58,254 nt of DNA from Nocardia vaccinii NBRC 15922 (lineage in GTDB: Bacteria; Actinomycetota; Actinomycetes; Mycobacteriales; Mycobacteriaceae), in assembly GCF_001613305.1 (NCBI RefSeq), contig NZ_BDCC01000054.1, positions 1-58,254 on the forward strand. The letters are read 5' to 3'. The first letter of the stretch is position 1, and the number at the start of each line of letters is the position of its first letter. Below the pieces are notes generated by a model, which was not told the DNA's origin, did not search any database, and saw nothing but the letters and a program-made list of their open reading frames with translations. The position numbers and the translations under genes are program-made. Shown here piece after piece: positions 7,718 to 15,500 of the stretch.

Positions 7718-8179
7718 TCAGGCGGTCTGTTCGGCGGCCCGCTTGACGCGTTGGAGAGTCTCGAGCATGCCCCGGCGGTTGCGCCGCCCGCGCGCCCAGC
7801 CCAGCAGCCTCCAGTAGATCCGCAGCAACAGCATGCCGTCGAGTTCGAACGATTCGGTGACCGTGGTGACCTCGGCGGTGGGGGTGAGACGGTATCGCCA
7901 GGTATTCAGGGCGCGGCCACCCGGGCCGAGTACAACGAAGGCGAATTCGCGCCCCGGCTCGCAGGACACGATCCGGCATACCGTCCAGTAGACCGGCCCG
8001 ATCTCATTGCGCCGCACGTGTCCCCGGAATCGGACGCCGACAGCGGGTCCTGTGGCGCCGTCGAGCCACTCGGCCTCGAACGTCTCCGGGCTGAACCGGC
8101 CGATCTGGGTGACATCGCTGATCAGTTTCCACACCCGATCCGGTGGGGCGGACATCGTCAGACTCACTGCATCGCGCAT
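7718..8179 (-). CDS. SRPBCC-family (START/Bet v1-like) protein
   Basis: 153 aa, a typical single-domain length. It opens with 'VSLTMSAPPDRVWKLISDVT' (first strand and helix of the SRPBCC fold) and has the 'WTVCRIVSCEPGREFAFVV' and 'WRYRLTPTAEVTTVTESFEL' strands that line the hydrophobic cavity. It ends in an amphipathic helix 'MLETLQRVKRAAE'. The family binds lipids, polyketides or other hydrophobic ligands; the ligand here is unknown. A perfect palindrome lies 17 bases before the ATG (8196-8216), so it is likely repressed by a dimeric regulator that is not recognisable next to it. Confidence 0.85.
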   Translation of the reverse strand: MRDAVSLTMSAPPDRVWKLISDVTQIGRFSPETFEAEWLDGATGPAVGVRFRGHVRRNEIGPVYWTVCRIVSCEPGREFAFVVLGPGGRALNTWRYRLTPTAEVTTVTESFELDGMLLLRIYWRLLGWARGRRNRRGMLETLQRVKRAAEQTA

Positions 8180-8195
8180 CCCAACACGGTATCAG

Positions 8196-8216
8196 TATTG
8201 TTACTATGTAACAATA
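8196..8216. promoter_or_regulatory. Perfect 9-bp inverted repeat, operator candidate
   Basis: TATTGTTAC (8196-8204), spacer TAT, GTAACAATA (8208-8216). A/T-rich in GC-rich DNA and placed directly upstream of the SRPBCC start; typical of a TetR- or MarR-type operator. The adjacent plus-strand open frame starting at 8216 is only 37 codons and does not resemble a regulator. Confidence 0.7.
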
Positions 8217-8342
8217 TGAGTCGCATCGTTACGCCACTCCGGCCGGAATCCATCCGCGAAAGGGGTGGCGGCGAATTGGTGTGTGGGCGTGGCCGCTTGT
8301 GCGACCGGGCCCGCCTTGGCTGTGCGTGAGTTGCTGTCCTGA

Positions 8343-8804
8343 CTATCGGAGCGGAATCTCGGCACCGAGATCGTCTGCGGATCGTGGGCCGAAGATTCGC
8401 CGGTCGGCTTCGCTGATCTGTACGTCGTTGATGCTGGCTTCGCGTCGTTCCATGAGTCCTTCTGCGTTGAACTGCCACAACTCGTTGCCGTAGCTGCGCC
8501 ACCACTGGCCGGTCGAGTCGTGCCACTCGTACTGGAACCGGACCGCGATGCGGTGCTCCCGGAACCCCCACAGGCTCTTGCGCAGGGCGTAGTCGAGTTC
8601 GCGTTCCCACTTGCCGGTCAGGAACTGAACGATCTCCTCGCGACCCGTGACGAACACGTCGCGGTTACGCCACACCGAATCGGGTGTGTAGGCCAGCGCC
8701 ACGCGGTGCGGGTCGCGGGTGTTCCACGCATCCTCGGCTGCTTGCACCTTTTGGCGTGCGGTCTCTTCGGTGAACGGCGGGAACGGCGGGCGGGATTCGC
8801 TCAT
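8343..8804 (-). CDS. DUF1348 / NTF2-like family protein
   Basis: 153 aa with the DUF1348 pattern: 'FTEETARQKVQAAEDAWNTR', 'YTPDSVWRNRDVFVTGREEI', 'FLTGKWERELDYALRKSLWG', 'IAVRFQYEWHD' and 'GNELWQFNAEGLMERREASI'. This is a cone-shaped NTF2-like fold (SnoaL relatives) of unknown enzymology. GAAAGG lies just upstream of the ATG at 8804. It is divergent from a TetR regulator; two matching palindromes lie in the 88-bp gap, so it is very probably the repressed target. Confidence 0.9.
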   Translation of the reverse strand: MSESRPPFPPFTEETARQKVQAAEDAWNTRDPHRVALAYTPDSVWRNRDVFVTGREEIVQFLTGKWERELDYALRKSLWGFREHRIAVRFQYEWHDSTGQWWRSYGNELWQFNAEGLMERREASINDVQISEADRRIFGPRSADDLGAEIPLR

Positions 8805-8822
8805 TGCTGACCTTTCCTTCTG

Positions 8823-8873
8823 GAGAACGATCGTTCTCTAGGTGTTCCACTACCGTAGGGAACGACCGTTCTC
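8823..8873. promoter_or_regulatory. Twin TetR operators between DUF1348 gene and tetR
   Basis: GAGAACGATCGTTCTC (8823-8838) is a perfect 16-bp palindrome. GGGAACGACCGTTCTC (8858-8873) is a near copy whose centre is 35 bp away. Consensus GAGAACG-N2-CGTTCTC. They cover both divergent promoters, consistent with autoregulation and control of the DUF1348 gene. Confidence 0.85.
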
Positions 8874-8892
8874 AACGTCAAGGAGGCATGGC

Positions 8893-9453
8893 GTGCCAGC
8901 GCCTATCAGCGAAGAAGAGATGTTCCGAAATCGCGACGTACTCCTGGATGCCGCCGAAGCGCTCTTCTATGACCGCGGCATCCAGGCGGTCGGCATGGAC
9001 GCCATTCGGGCCTCGGCGGGTATGCCGCTGAAGCGCATCTATGCGCTCTTCGCGACCAAGGAAGATCTCGTCGTTGCCGTGCTGCAACGCCGGGACCGCC
9101 GGTGGCGCGCGAGTCTGGCCGAGTACGTGGAGCAGCACGAAGACCCTCATGAACGGGTCTTGTCTCTCTTCGACTGGCTCGAGCGGTGGTTTGCCGAGCC
9201 CGGTTTTCGCGGCTGCGCCTGGATCAACGCTTACGGCGAACTGGGATCCGCCGCACCCGCGATCCTCGCCGAAGTTCGTTCGCACAAGCAGGCCTTCCAT
9301 GACCAGATCGCGGCGTGGGTCCGGGCCGCGTCCGACGCACCGGCGGAACCTGTTTGCCTACTGGCCGAGGGCGCAATCGTCACCGCGTCCATCACCGGGG
9401 ACGCGCGGGCGGCACGCGCCGGGCGGGCGGCCACCCGAGCTCTCATCGGCTGA
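8893..9453 (+). CDS. TetR/AcrR-family repressor
   Basis: 186 aa from a GTG at 8893 that follows AAGGAGG by 7 bases; an upstream in-frame start at 8842 would lie inside the operators. N-terminal HTH: 'RDVLLDAAEALFYDRGIQAV' then 'MDAIRASAGMPLKRIYALFA' + TKEDL (residues about 15-60). The C-terminal ligand domain contains 'FRGCAWINAYGELG' and 'AILAEVRSHKQAF', like the YcdC/LmrA-type TetR group. It probably binds the two palindromes at 8823-8873 and controls itself and the DUF1348 gene. Confidence 0.9.
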   Translation: MPAPISEEEMFRNRDVLLDAAEALFYDRGIQAVGMDAIRASAGMPLKRIYALFATKEDLVVAVLQRRDRRWRASLAEYVEQHEDPHERVLSLFDWLERWFAEPGFRGCAWINAYGELGSAAPAILAEVRSHKQAFHDQIAAWVRAASDAPAEPVCLLAEGAIVTASITGDARAARAGRAATRALIG

Positions 9454-9529
9454 CCGTGGGTGCCCAGCCCGCCCTGGTGCCGATCGCACAGCCCGAGCCG
9501 CTGACCGATACTCGTCCGAATCCGCTTGC

Positions 9530-9723
9530 AAGAACACCGTTCTGATCGGTGACAGTCCGGGGTATCGAGACCGCGGTGTCGGGCGGTGCCCACGTCATTG
9601 CCGTCGCCGCCGGGCGAAACTCCGGTCGAGCACCTGGTCGGCGCTGACCATGTATTGCCGGACTCGACCGACGTGCAGAAGCTGAAGCAAGTGATGAGCG
9701 GGTTGGTGCGGTCCGAGACCTGA
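9530..9723 (+). pseudogene. HAD-superfamily phosphatase, C-terminal remnant
   Basis: Three frames in succession give the end of a HAD hydrolase: 'NTVLIGDSPG' (motif IV-like GD(S/T)P), 'IETAVSGGAHVIAVAA', then 'GETPVEHLVGADHVLPDSTD' with the stop TGA at 9721-9723. At least two frameshifts separate the pieces and everything N-terminal is missing, so it is non-functional. It fills the otherwise gene-free space between tetR and merR. Confidence 0.6.
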
Positions 9724-9797
9724 GGGGATATCGGTGGTCACCCGGACTGCCATCGGCATTGCCTGTCGGGTCGACAGGCGTGGGGCCTCCGCGATGG

Positions 9798-10238
9798 TCA
9801 GTGTGTGAGTGTTGGCAATCGGTGTATCGGCGAGTTCTTGGGGTGGGTCGGCGGCTCGACGTGGCTGAACTTCGTGCATTCGGGGCAGTCGGCGATCAGG
9901 GGGTGGCTGCAGGTGGTGAGGTGGGCGAGGAAGGTGTCGGTGGCTTCGAGGAGACGCATTCGGGCGTGGATCTCGGCGCGTTTGGTTTCGATGAGGGTGA
10001 TGCGGGTGGGGCTGGTGTTGGCGCCCAGGGTGCGGATTTGTTCCAGGGAGAGGCCTGTGCGTTGGAGGGTGCGGATCAGGCGGGCGATGTCGAGAGTCTG
10101 CTGGGTGTAGATGCGGTGGCCTGCGGGGGTGCGGGGCGGGTGTAGCAGGCCGACGGATTCCCAGTGGCGCAGGACGTGGGCCTCGATGCCGAGGATCGCC
10201 GCGGCGTCGCCGATGCGCAGGTTCGGTTCGGTGGTCAC
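9798..10238 (-). CDS. MerR-family transcriptional regulator
   Basis: 146 aa. N-terminal MerR winged helix: 'LRIGDAAAILGIEAHVLRHW' and 'ESVGLLHPPRTPAGHRIYTQ', followed by the dimerisation helix 'LIETKRAEIHARMRLLEATD'. The C-terminal tail has cysteines ('TTCSHPLIADCPECTKFSH') that could bind a metal or sense redox state. GTG start at 10238 with AAGGAGG upstream. It is divergent from the MBL-fold hydrolase; the dyad at 10253-10270 is its probable operator. Confidence 0.9.
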   Translation of the reverse strand: MTTEPNLRIGDAAAILGIEAHVLRHWESVGLLHPPRTPAGHRIYTQQTLDIARLIRTLQRTGLSLEQIRTLGANTSPTRITLIETKRAEIHARMRLLEATDTFLAHLTTCSHPLIADCPECTKFSHVEPPTHPKNSPIHRLPTLTH

Positions 10239-10248
10239 GATCGCCTCC

Positions 10249-10276
10249 TTGACTTCATGTCGACATCAAGTATTAG
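10249..10276 (+). promoter_or_regulatory. MerR-type promoter/dyad for the MBL-fold gene
   Basis: TTGACT (10249-10254) and TATTAG (10271-10276) are 16 bases apart. Between them lies the dyad CTTCATGTC/GACATCAAG (10253-10270, 8 of 9 pairs). An operator inside the promoter spacer is the MerR hallmark, although the spacer here is shorter than the usual 19-20 bases, so the hexamers may be mis-assigned. The -10 box would start transcription at about 10283-10286, right at the ATG of the next gene. Confidence 0.5.
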
Positions 10277-10285
10277 CGTTCCGGC

Positions 10286-11242
10286 ATGCCGAAATCAGTT
10301 CGCAGTCCGAATTTTTTCGAATGTTGTTCCGCAGCAACAGGTCTGGTTCTGGGAATGGTGCGGCCGCGCAAGCCCGACGAGACTTTCCTGCGGTCGATCA
10401 CCGATGCCGGGTTGCCGGTCGCACGGCGCACGGTCGAGATCACGGCCCTGGAACAGGTGCCGCGTCCCGTGCCGACGGCCATGGTCGTGGAGGGGCGGTT
10501 CGATCCGAAGCGGATTCGCAATGCGCTCACCTCGTTCGTCGTTCGGCATCCGGAGGCCACCTTCCTGGTGGATCCGAGTTTCTGCCTCGACGCCGAGCGC
10601 CGGGCCATTGCCGAGTTGCCCGCGATCCTGCGGGTCGCGGTCCGGCCGCCCACCGGCACCATCGCGACGGTCACCGCCTTGCACAGCGAAAAGCAGCTCC
10701 CCGCACCGGATTTCGCGTTGCCGACGCACGCGCACTGGGATCATGTCTGCGGCCTGCTCGACTTTCCCGGGTTGCCGGTTCGCCTGCACAGCGACGAGCA
10801 CCGGTGGATAACCGGCGGTGCGGTAGCTCCGGTGGGCGGTGTGCGCGATTCGTTGCGCGACCGTCCGCTCGAGCAGTTCGAACTCGACGGACCGCCGGTG
10901 CTCACCTTCACCCGCAGCCACGATCTGTTCGGCGACGGCAGTGTCGTGCTCGTCGATCTGGCCGGTCACACCCCGGGCAGCATCGGGATTCTGTGCCACA
11001 CCTCGAGCGGTTGGGTGCTGCTCGCCGGCGATGCCGCGTGGCACCACCTGCAGATCGAGGATATTCGCCAGAAGGCCAGTTACCCAGGGCTTTTCGCTGA
11101 CGTGCAGCGCGACGCCACCTTCCGGACCCTGCACCGGCTGCACCTGGCCCGTCGCACGGTGACCATCGTGCCGACGCACGATCACGACGCGAGCAGCCGG
11201 TTCGCCACCAACCGGATCGATCCCGCGCGGGCGCTACCGTGA
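10286..11242 (+). CDS. MBL-fold metallo-hydrolase
   Basis: 318 aa with the metallo-beta-lactamase ligands in order: H148-x-H150-x-D152-H153 ('THAHWDHVCG'), a histidine in 'LAGHTPGSIGIL', an aspartate in 'LLAGDAAWH' and the last histidines in 'VPTHDHD'. A long N-terminal extension (about 95 residues) precedes the core. The first ATG has no ribosome site and lies where transcription is expected to start, so it may be leaderless; a GTG/ATG about 23 codons later ('MVRPRKPDET') is an alternative start. Probably a hydrolase of a small ester/lactone-type substrate controlled by the divergent MerR regulator. Substrate unknown. Confidence 0.88.
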   Translation: MPKSVRSPNFFECCSAATGLVLGMVRPRKPDETFLRSITDAGLPVARRTVEITALEQVPRPVPTAMVVEGRFDPKRIRNALTSFVVRHPEATFLVDPSFCLDAERRAIAELPAILRVAVRPPTGTIATVTALHSEKQLPAPDFALPTHAHWDHVCGLLDFPGLPVRLHSDEHRWITGGAVAPVGGVRDSLRDRPLEQFELDGPPVLTFTRSHDLFGDGSVVLVDLAGHTPGSIGILCHTSSGWVLLAGDAAWHHLQIEDIRQKASYPGLFADVQRDATFRTLHRLHLARRTVTIVPTHDHDASSRFATNRIDPARALP

Positions 11243-11277
11243 ACTCGTGAGATCGTCGTTCGCGCGGGACTGGTGAA

Positions 11278-11297
11278 CCCGCACGGGGCGGTGCGGG
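11278..11297. terminator. GC hairpin between convergent MBL gene and immunity gene
   Basis: CCCGCAC (11278-11284), loop GGGGCG, GTGCGGG (11291-11297). It lies between two convergent genes, 36 bases after the MBL stop; no T-run. Confidence 0.45.
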
Positions 11298-11415
11298 AGT
11301 ACGGGACGCGGACCTGTGCACAACGCGTATATCGTTGTGCCACAAGGAATGCGGCAAACGCCGACCGGACATCCGCCGATTCCCCGGACAGCTCCATTTC
11401 CCCCGACAGGGGGGG

Positions 11416-11946
11416 CTACGGGTTCCAGGCGCCTCGAGCAGGCCAGATACCGTGCTGTCTGCTCTGGGCTTCCGCCCAGGCGATCACGTTGCCTGCGAGG
11501 GGACCGTTGCCCTCGCGCTGGAAAGTCCGTTTGTCGATGGTGAGGTTGTACTCGGCGTTCTCGGCCGGTGGGGTTGCCAGGGACAGCACCTGGACGTGGT
11601 ATCCGACCGTGCCGGGGGTTTCCCCGGTCCGGCGAATCGTCAGCCGCCACAGGGGTGGATGGATCTGTCTGCCGTTGGGGCGGCGGCCGTCTTGTTCGGT
11701 GGTCGTGTAATCGTCCGCGACCATATCGACGGACCAGCTCGGGTACTCGAACACGACCGCTGTTTGCGCGTCGATCAGCAGGTTCGTCCGGCCGAGGCCC
11801 TGGCCTGCCGCGATCTGTTCCGGGGTCGGTTCCGGCTGGCAGATCCAGCCGTGCCGGAACTGGTAGATCCGCCATTCCCGATCGTCGGTGGGGAATATCT
11901 CGGCCAGGTACTCGCGGGTGTGTTCCCGGGTACTGAGGTCGGGCAT
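11416..11946 (-). CDS. Candidate immunity protein (YrhB/Imm35-like) for the giant toxin
   Basis: 176 aa; the ATG at 11946 is preceded by AAGGAG and lies 66 bases after the stop of the giant toxin gene on the same strand. The N-terminal half ('TREHTREYLAEIFPTDDREW', 'HGWICQPEPTPEQ', 'TNLLIDAQTAVVFEYPSWSV', 'ADDY') resembles YrhB/Imm35-type immunity proteins, which sit downstream of polymorphic toxins. The C-terminal half ('YHVQVLSLATPPAENAEYNL', 'ARGAWNP') was not recognised. Position and resemblance suggest it neutralises the terminal papain-fold domain in the producing cell. No signal peptide, so it acts in the cytoplasm. The assignment is an inference. Confidence 0.7.
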   Translation of the reverse strand: MPDLSTREHTREYLAEIFPTDDREWRIYQFRHGWICQPEPTPEQIAAGQGLGRTNLLIDAQTAVVFEYPSWSVDMVADDYTTTEQDGRRPNGRQIHPPLWRLTIRRTGETPGTVGYHVQVLSLATPPAENAEYNLTIDKRTFQREGNGPLAGNVIAWAEAQSRQHGIWPARGAWNP

Positions 11947-12012
11947 GTGCGGCTCCTTGTCGGGGCGAGCGGGGATTTCGACTCCGGGGACCGGATCGCC
12001 AACGTGCGGGTG

Positions 12013-12560
12013 TCAGCTGGTGGGTCCGGCCGGTGTGGTTGTCGGCCGGGGCACGAGCAGGTATTCCATATGTGCTGACCTGTCGACCAACCAGGCGGGC
12101 GGGTGGTCGGAGGTGACGCCGCTCTGGGGGTCCCACCACACCGGTCCCGGTGTGCGGTTCGGCGCCACGGTCGTCGGATAGACGACCACCGTGGCATGGC
12201 TGATGTCGCTGAGGACCGGGAACCCGTTCGAGTAGAACAGCGGTTGCTTCGTGATCGGGTCCTGTTTCTGCCAGATGTTGTGGACCAGCGCCGCCGAGCC
12301 GGGGCCCTGCTGCTCGATGGATTCGTGCAGAGCCGCGAACTGTCTGTCCATGCTACCGGCGGAATTGAAGCTCTGGATCGGGGTGCCGAGGAAGTTCTGG
12401 GCACGCTGCATGCCGCCCGCCTCACCCCAGCGATTGTCGAGCCACCGGGGCAGTGCGACCTGCGGGTCGCCCATGAAGCTCGCCAGACCGGCCAGCGACG
12501 TGTCGAGACAGTTGTTGTTACGGCCCGGCTCACTGGTGCCGCCGGCGTTGACGAGCGTGC
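12013..12560 (-). other. Domain: terminal papain-fold toxin (Tox-PL) copy 4
   Basis: Cys8951 in 'GRNNNCLDTSLAGLASFMGD', His9055 in 'SDISHATVVVYP', Asp9077 in 'VWWDPQSG'. Spacing differs from copies 1-3 (104 and 22), so it is a separate subfamily. Terminal position next to a candidate immunity gene is the classic place for the active toxin tip. Residues about 8800-8900 ('ITIGHGHGQWHPDMSVESF') are the pre-toxin part. Confidence 0.75.
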
Positions 12561-15500
12561 CGTAGTCGTTGTCGCGCGGGTCCGCGCCGACCAGGAATCG
12601 GTCGCCGTCGCGCAGGGCGTCCTCGACCTCGTGCTGGAAGCCGGGGTCTTCCAGCGGTTGGAGGTAGTTGAGTCCGAAATGGCGGGTGCCGCCGAGGCCG
12701 GTGAGTCGTGATGCGGTGAGCGCGCGGGCCATCGCGTTGCCGAGGTGCCGGAGATCGTCCGCGCTCAATCCGTCGGGGTTCGAGGGACGTGGCAGGCCGA
12801 GGTGCTCGCGCAGATTCTCGGTGAAGGACTCGACGGACATATCGGGATGCCACTGGCCGTGGCCGTGGCCGATGGTGATGTTCAGGTGCGCCGAAGCGAT
12901 GTCCGCTGTGCTCTGTGTGGGCACGAGGTCCACGTGCAGCAGTTGCATCGGCTCCAGAATCTCGCCGCGACCGAACTCCGAATCCGTTGCCAGATGGGCT
13001 CTCTGCCAGAACTGGAGAGCCTGATCGGGAGTGACGCCCGGACCGAGGCTGGTGTGCATGACGATTCGCGCGACCGCGACCGGCGCCACGAGGTCCTCGC
13101 CACCGGCGTGCTCGTACCGGAGGTGATCGAACGAGGCCGTGGCGCTGCGAGGATTCGCCGCGACCGGCGTGGTCGGTCCGACGGGCGTCGCCGCCTTGAG
13201 CATCGCACGCCTCTCCCGGGCCTGTTCGAGGACTGCCTCTCGATCCTCGGACAGGCCGTGGGCGGGCGAGTTGCTGCCGCTGGCGGATTGTGAAACAGGT
13301 TGTGGGAGTTGCTGTTCGGTCACAGATGTTGCCGAAGCCTGTGGTTCGGAGATATATGTGTCCGTCGCCGGAGCGCCTGGTGCGGTGGACGATGGCGGTG
13401 CGATCGCGGGGTCGGTATCGAGGGCCGGGAAGACCGGTCGTGCGGGGCCGGGCCGGGCCGTACCTGCGGTCGGCTGCCCGCCGAGTTCGTTGTCGCGCTT
13501 GGTCTCCCAGTCCGATGTGACCTGCTGTTCGAGTTCCGCGAGAGTTTCCGGGACGGTGAATTCGTGGATTCGGGCGTCGTGTGGCGCCTGCAGGTGGGTG
13601 AGGACCTCCTGGATCAGCATCGGTGACCTGCTCAGGGCCGGGTCGAAGACCTGCCAGGCGGCTATTCCGCCCTCGACGGTGTGCACGAGGTTCGCGGTGT
13701 ACTGGCTGATGGGCACGGACTGTTGGCTGGAAACGTTGCGGCGCAAGGCATCCGGCACCGTGGTGGGCGCCCGCATACCCTCTGCGGTGATGACGAGTTT
13801 GCGGGGGTAGGTGCCCTGCCGGATCAGGGCCGATGCGGTCAGGTGAGCACGTTCGATGGACCCGACCTCGGTGGTGAACGGGAGCTCGCCCAGTGCCCGG
13901 ATCCAGTCCGTGGCCGTATCTTCCAGGACCGGGGCCGGGTCCGCATCCGACGCCGAGATCGCGGCCGGGGGACGGGCGAAGGCGTGGTCGATGTAGTCGT
14001 GTTCGTCGGGTAGAGCGGTGCGTAGGTCGTCGAACAGTTCGCGGCCGCCGGTGGCGGTCCGGTACGCGGATTGGACGGGCCACAGTGCGTGCGGATCGCG
14101 GTCCAACTGCATGATCATTGTCAGTGCGGCGAGAGGCTGTCCGGAATCGATCCGGTCTCGTATCGCATCGGTGTACGCGCGCACCGCTGGCGTGTTCTCC
14201 CGGGACACGGACGCCGGGAGCGCGGATGCGGGAATCGTCGCCGGTTCCCAGCCCATCAGGTGCCGCACCCGGGATGCCTGCCCGTCGGACAACCGGCCCG
14301 TCTCGTGCGCCTGCCGCACCGCGGCGGCCAACGGGATGTGGTGGGCGATCTGGTAAGCGCCCTCGAGGAAGGCGGGATCGCGTTGCACCGCCGCATGCCG
14401 CAGCGTGTCCAGCATCGCGGGGAAGGCGATCGGACCGTCGCCCTGCAAGGCGGTGGCGAGCTGGGCGGCATATTCGTGATCGGAGTCCGTATCCCGATTG
14501 CCCACGATGAAGCTGTGGAACTCGGTGGGCAGGTGGGATTGCAGGAATCTCGCGAGTGCGGGGTTGTCGTCGATCAGTCCGACTCGTGCCGGATTGCCTG
14601 CCAAACGGGCATCGATGATGGCGAGGATGTCGCTCTCGACCGCTGGTGCGCCCTCGGCCTGATGTGTGCGCAGATAGTCCTGCACCGCGTCGCGGATCTG
14701 TCCGCCGAGCTTCCGGCGCGCCATGATGTTCAGGCTCTGCAACAGACGCTCGTCGGTGTCGGCGTCCGCCAGGGCCCGGTCGAGTTCTCGCAACGATTCG
14801 GGTCGGTGCACTTCGTTCTCGGTGCGCGGCGGGAGCAAGCGCCCCGGGGCCAGGGCCATCGCGTGCGAGTCCAGCAGCTTGGCCGTACCGTCCGGCAGGA
14901 TCTGGTTCATCCGCAGGTCCTCGCCGTTGACGAGAATCTTGCGCGGTTGGGTGCCGAGCGAAATCAGTTCCAGCGCAACGTGATGCGCCAACTGGACGCA
15001 TCCGGTGTCGAGATAGCCGTGCGGCATCGGGTGGTCGCCGGACCAGTGCTCGAAGGTCATGGTGTCGATGTGTGCGAACCATTCCCGGGCGGTATCCCAC
15101 TCCACCGGCACCCGCTCGTCGTCCGAGCCCCAAAGCGAGTGCCGCTGCGGGGATTCGGCGAAGACGTGGTCGAGATACTCCTTCTCCTCCGGCAGGCCGT
15201 TGCGTAGATCCGTAACCAGATCGCGCCCCCCGGTCTCGTTCCGATAGGCGTCCTGGACGGCCCAAAGTTTGCGCGGGTTGCGGTTCAGATTTTCGATGAA
15301 GGCCAGGGCGCCGTCGGTATCATCAACCGACAGAAGCGATTTCACGTACTCGCGCACCGCGGGTAGGTCGGCGGGCGACTGGCCCGGACGCGCCGCGGTG
15401 CGCGGCACGCTCACCCCGGCGGGCAGGTCCTGCTTCGGTTGCCAGCCCATCAGGCGAGCCATCCGGCGTTCCTGGGATGCGGACAGTCGTCCCTGCTGAA

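Noticed and set aside
8216..8329. 37-codon plus-strand frame starting inside the palindrome
   Set aside because: No family resemblance and no ribosome site; kept only as a possible regulator remnant.
12530..15265. Long Arg/Pro/Gly-rich frame of 911 codons on the minus strand
   Set aside because: Out-of-frame shadow of the giant gene; composition is typical of shifted GC-rich code and the real frame has all the domains.
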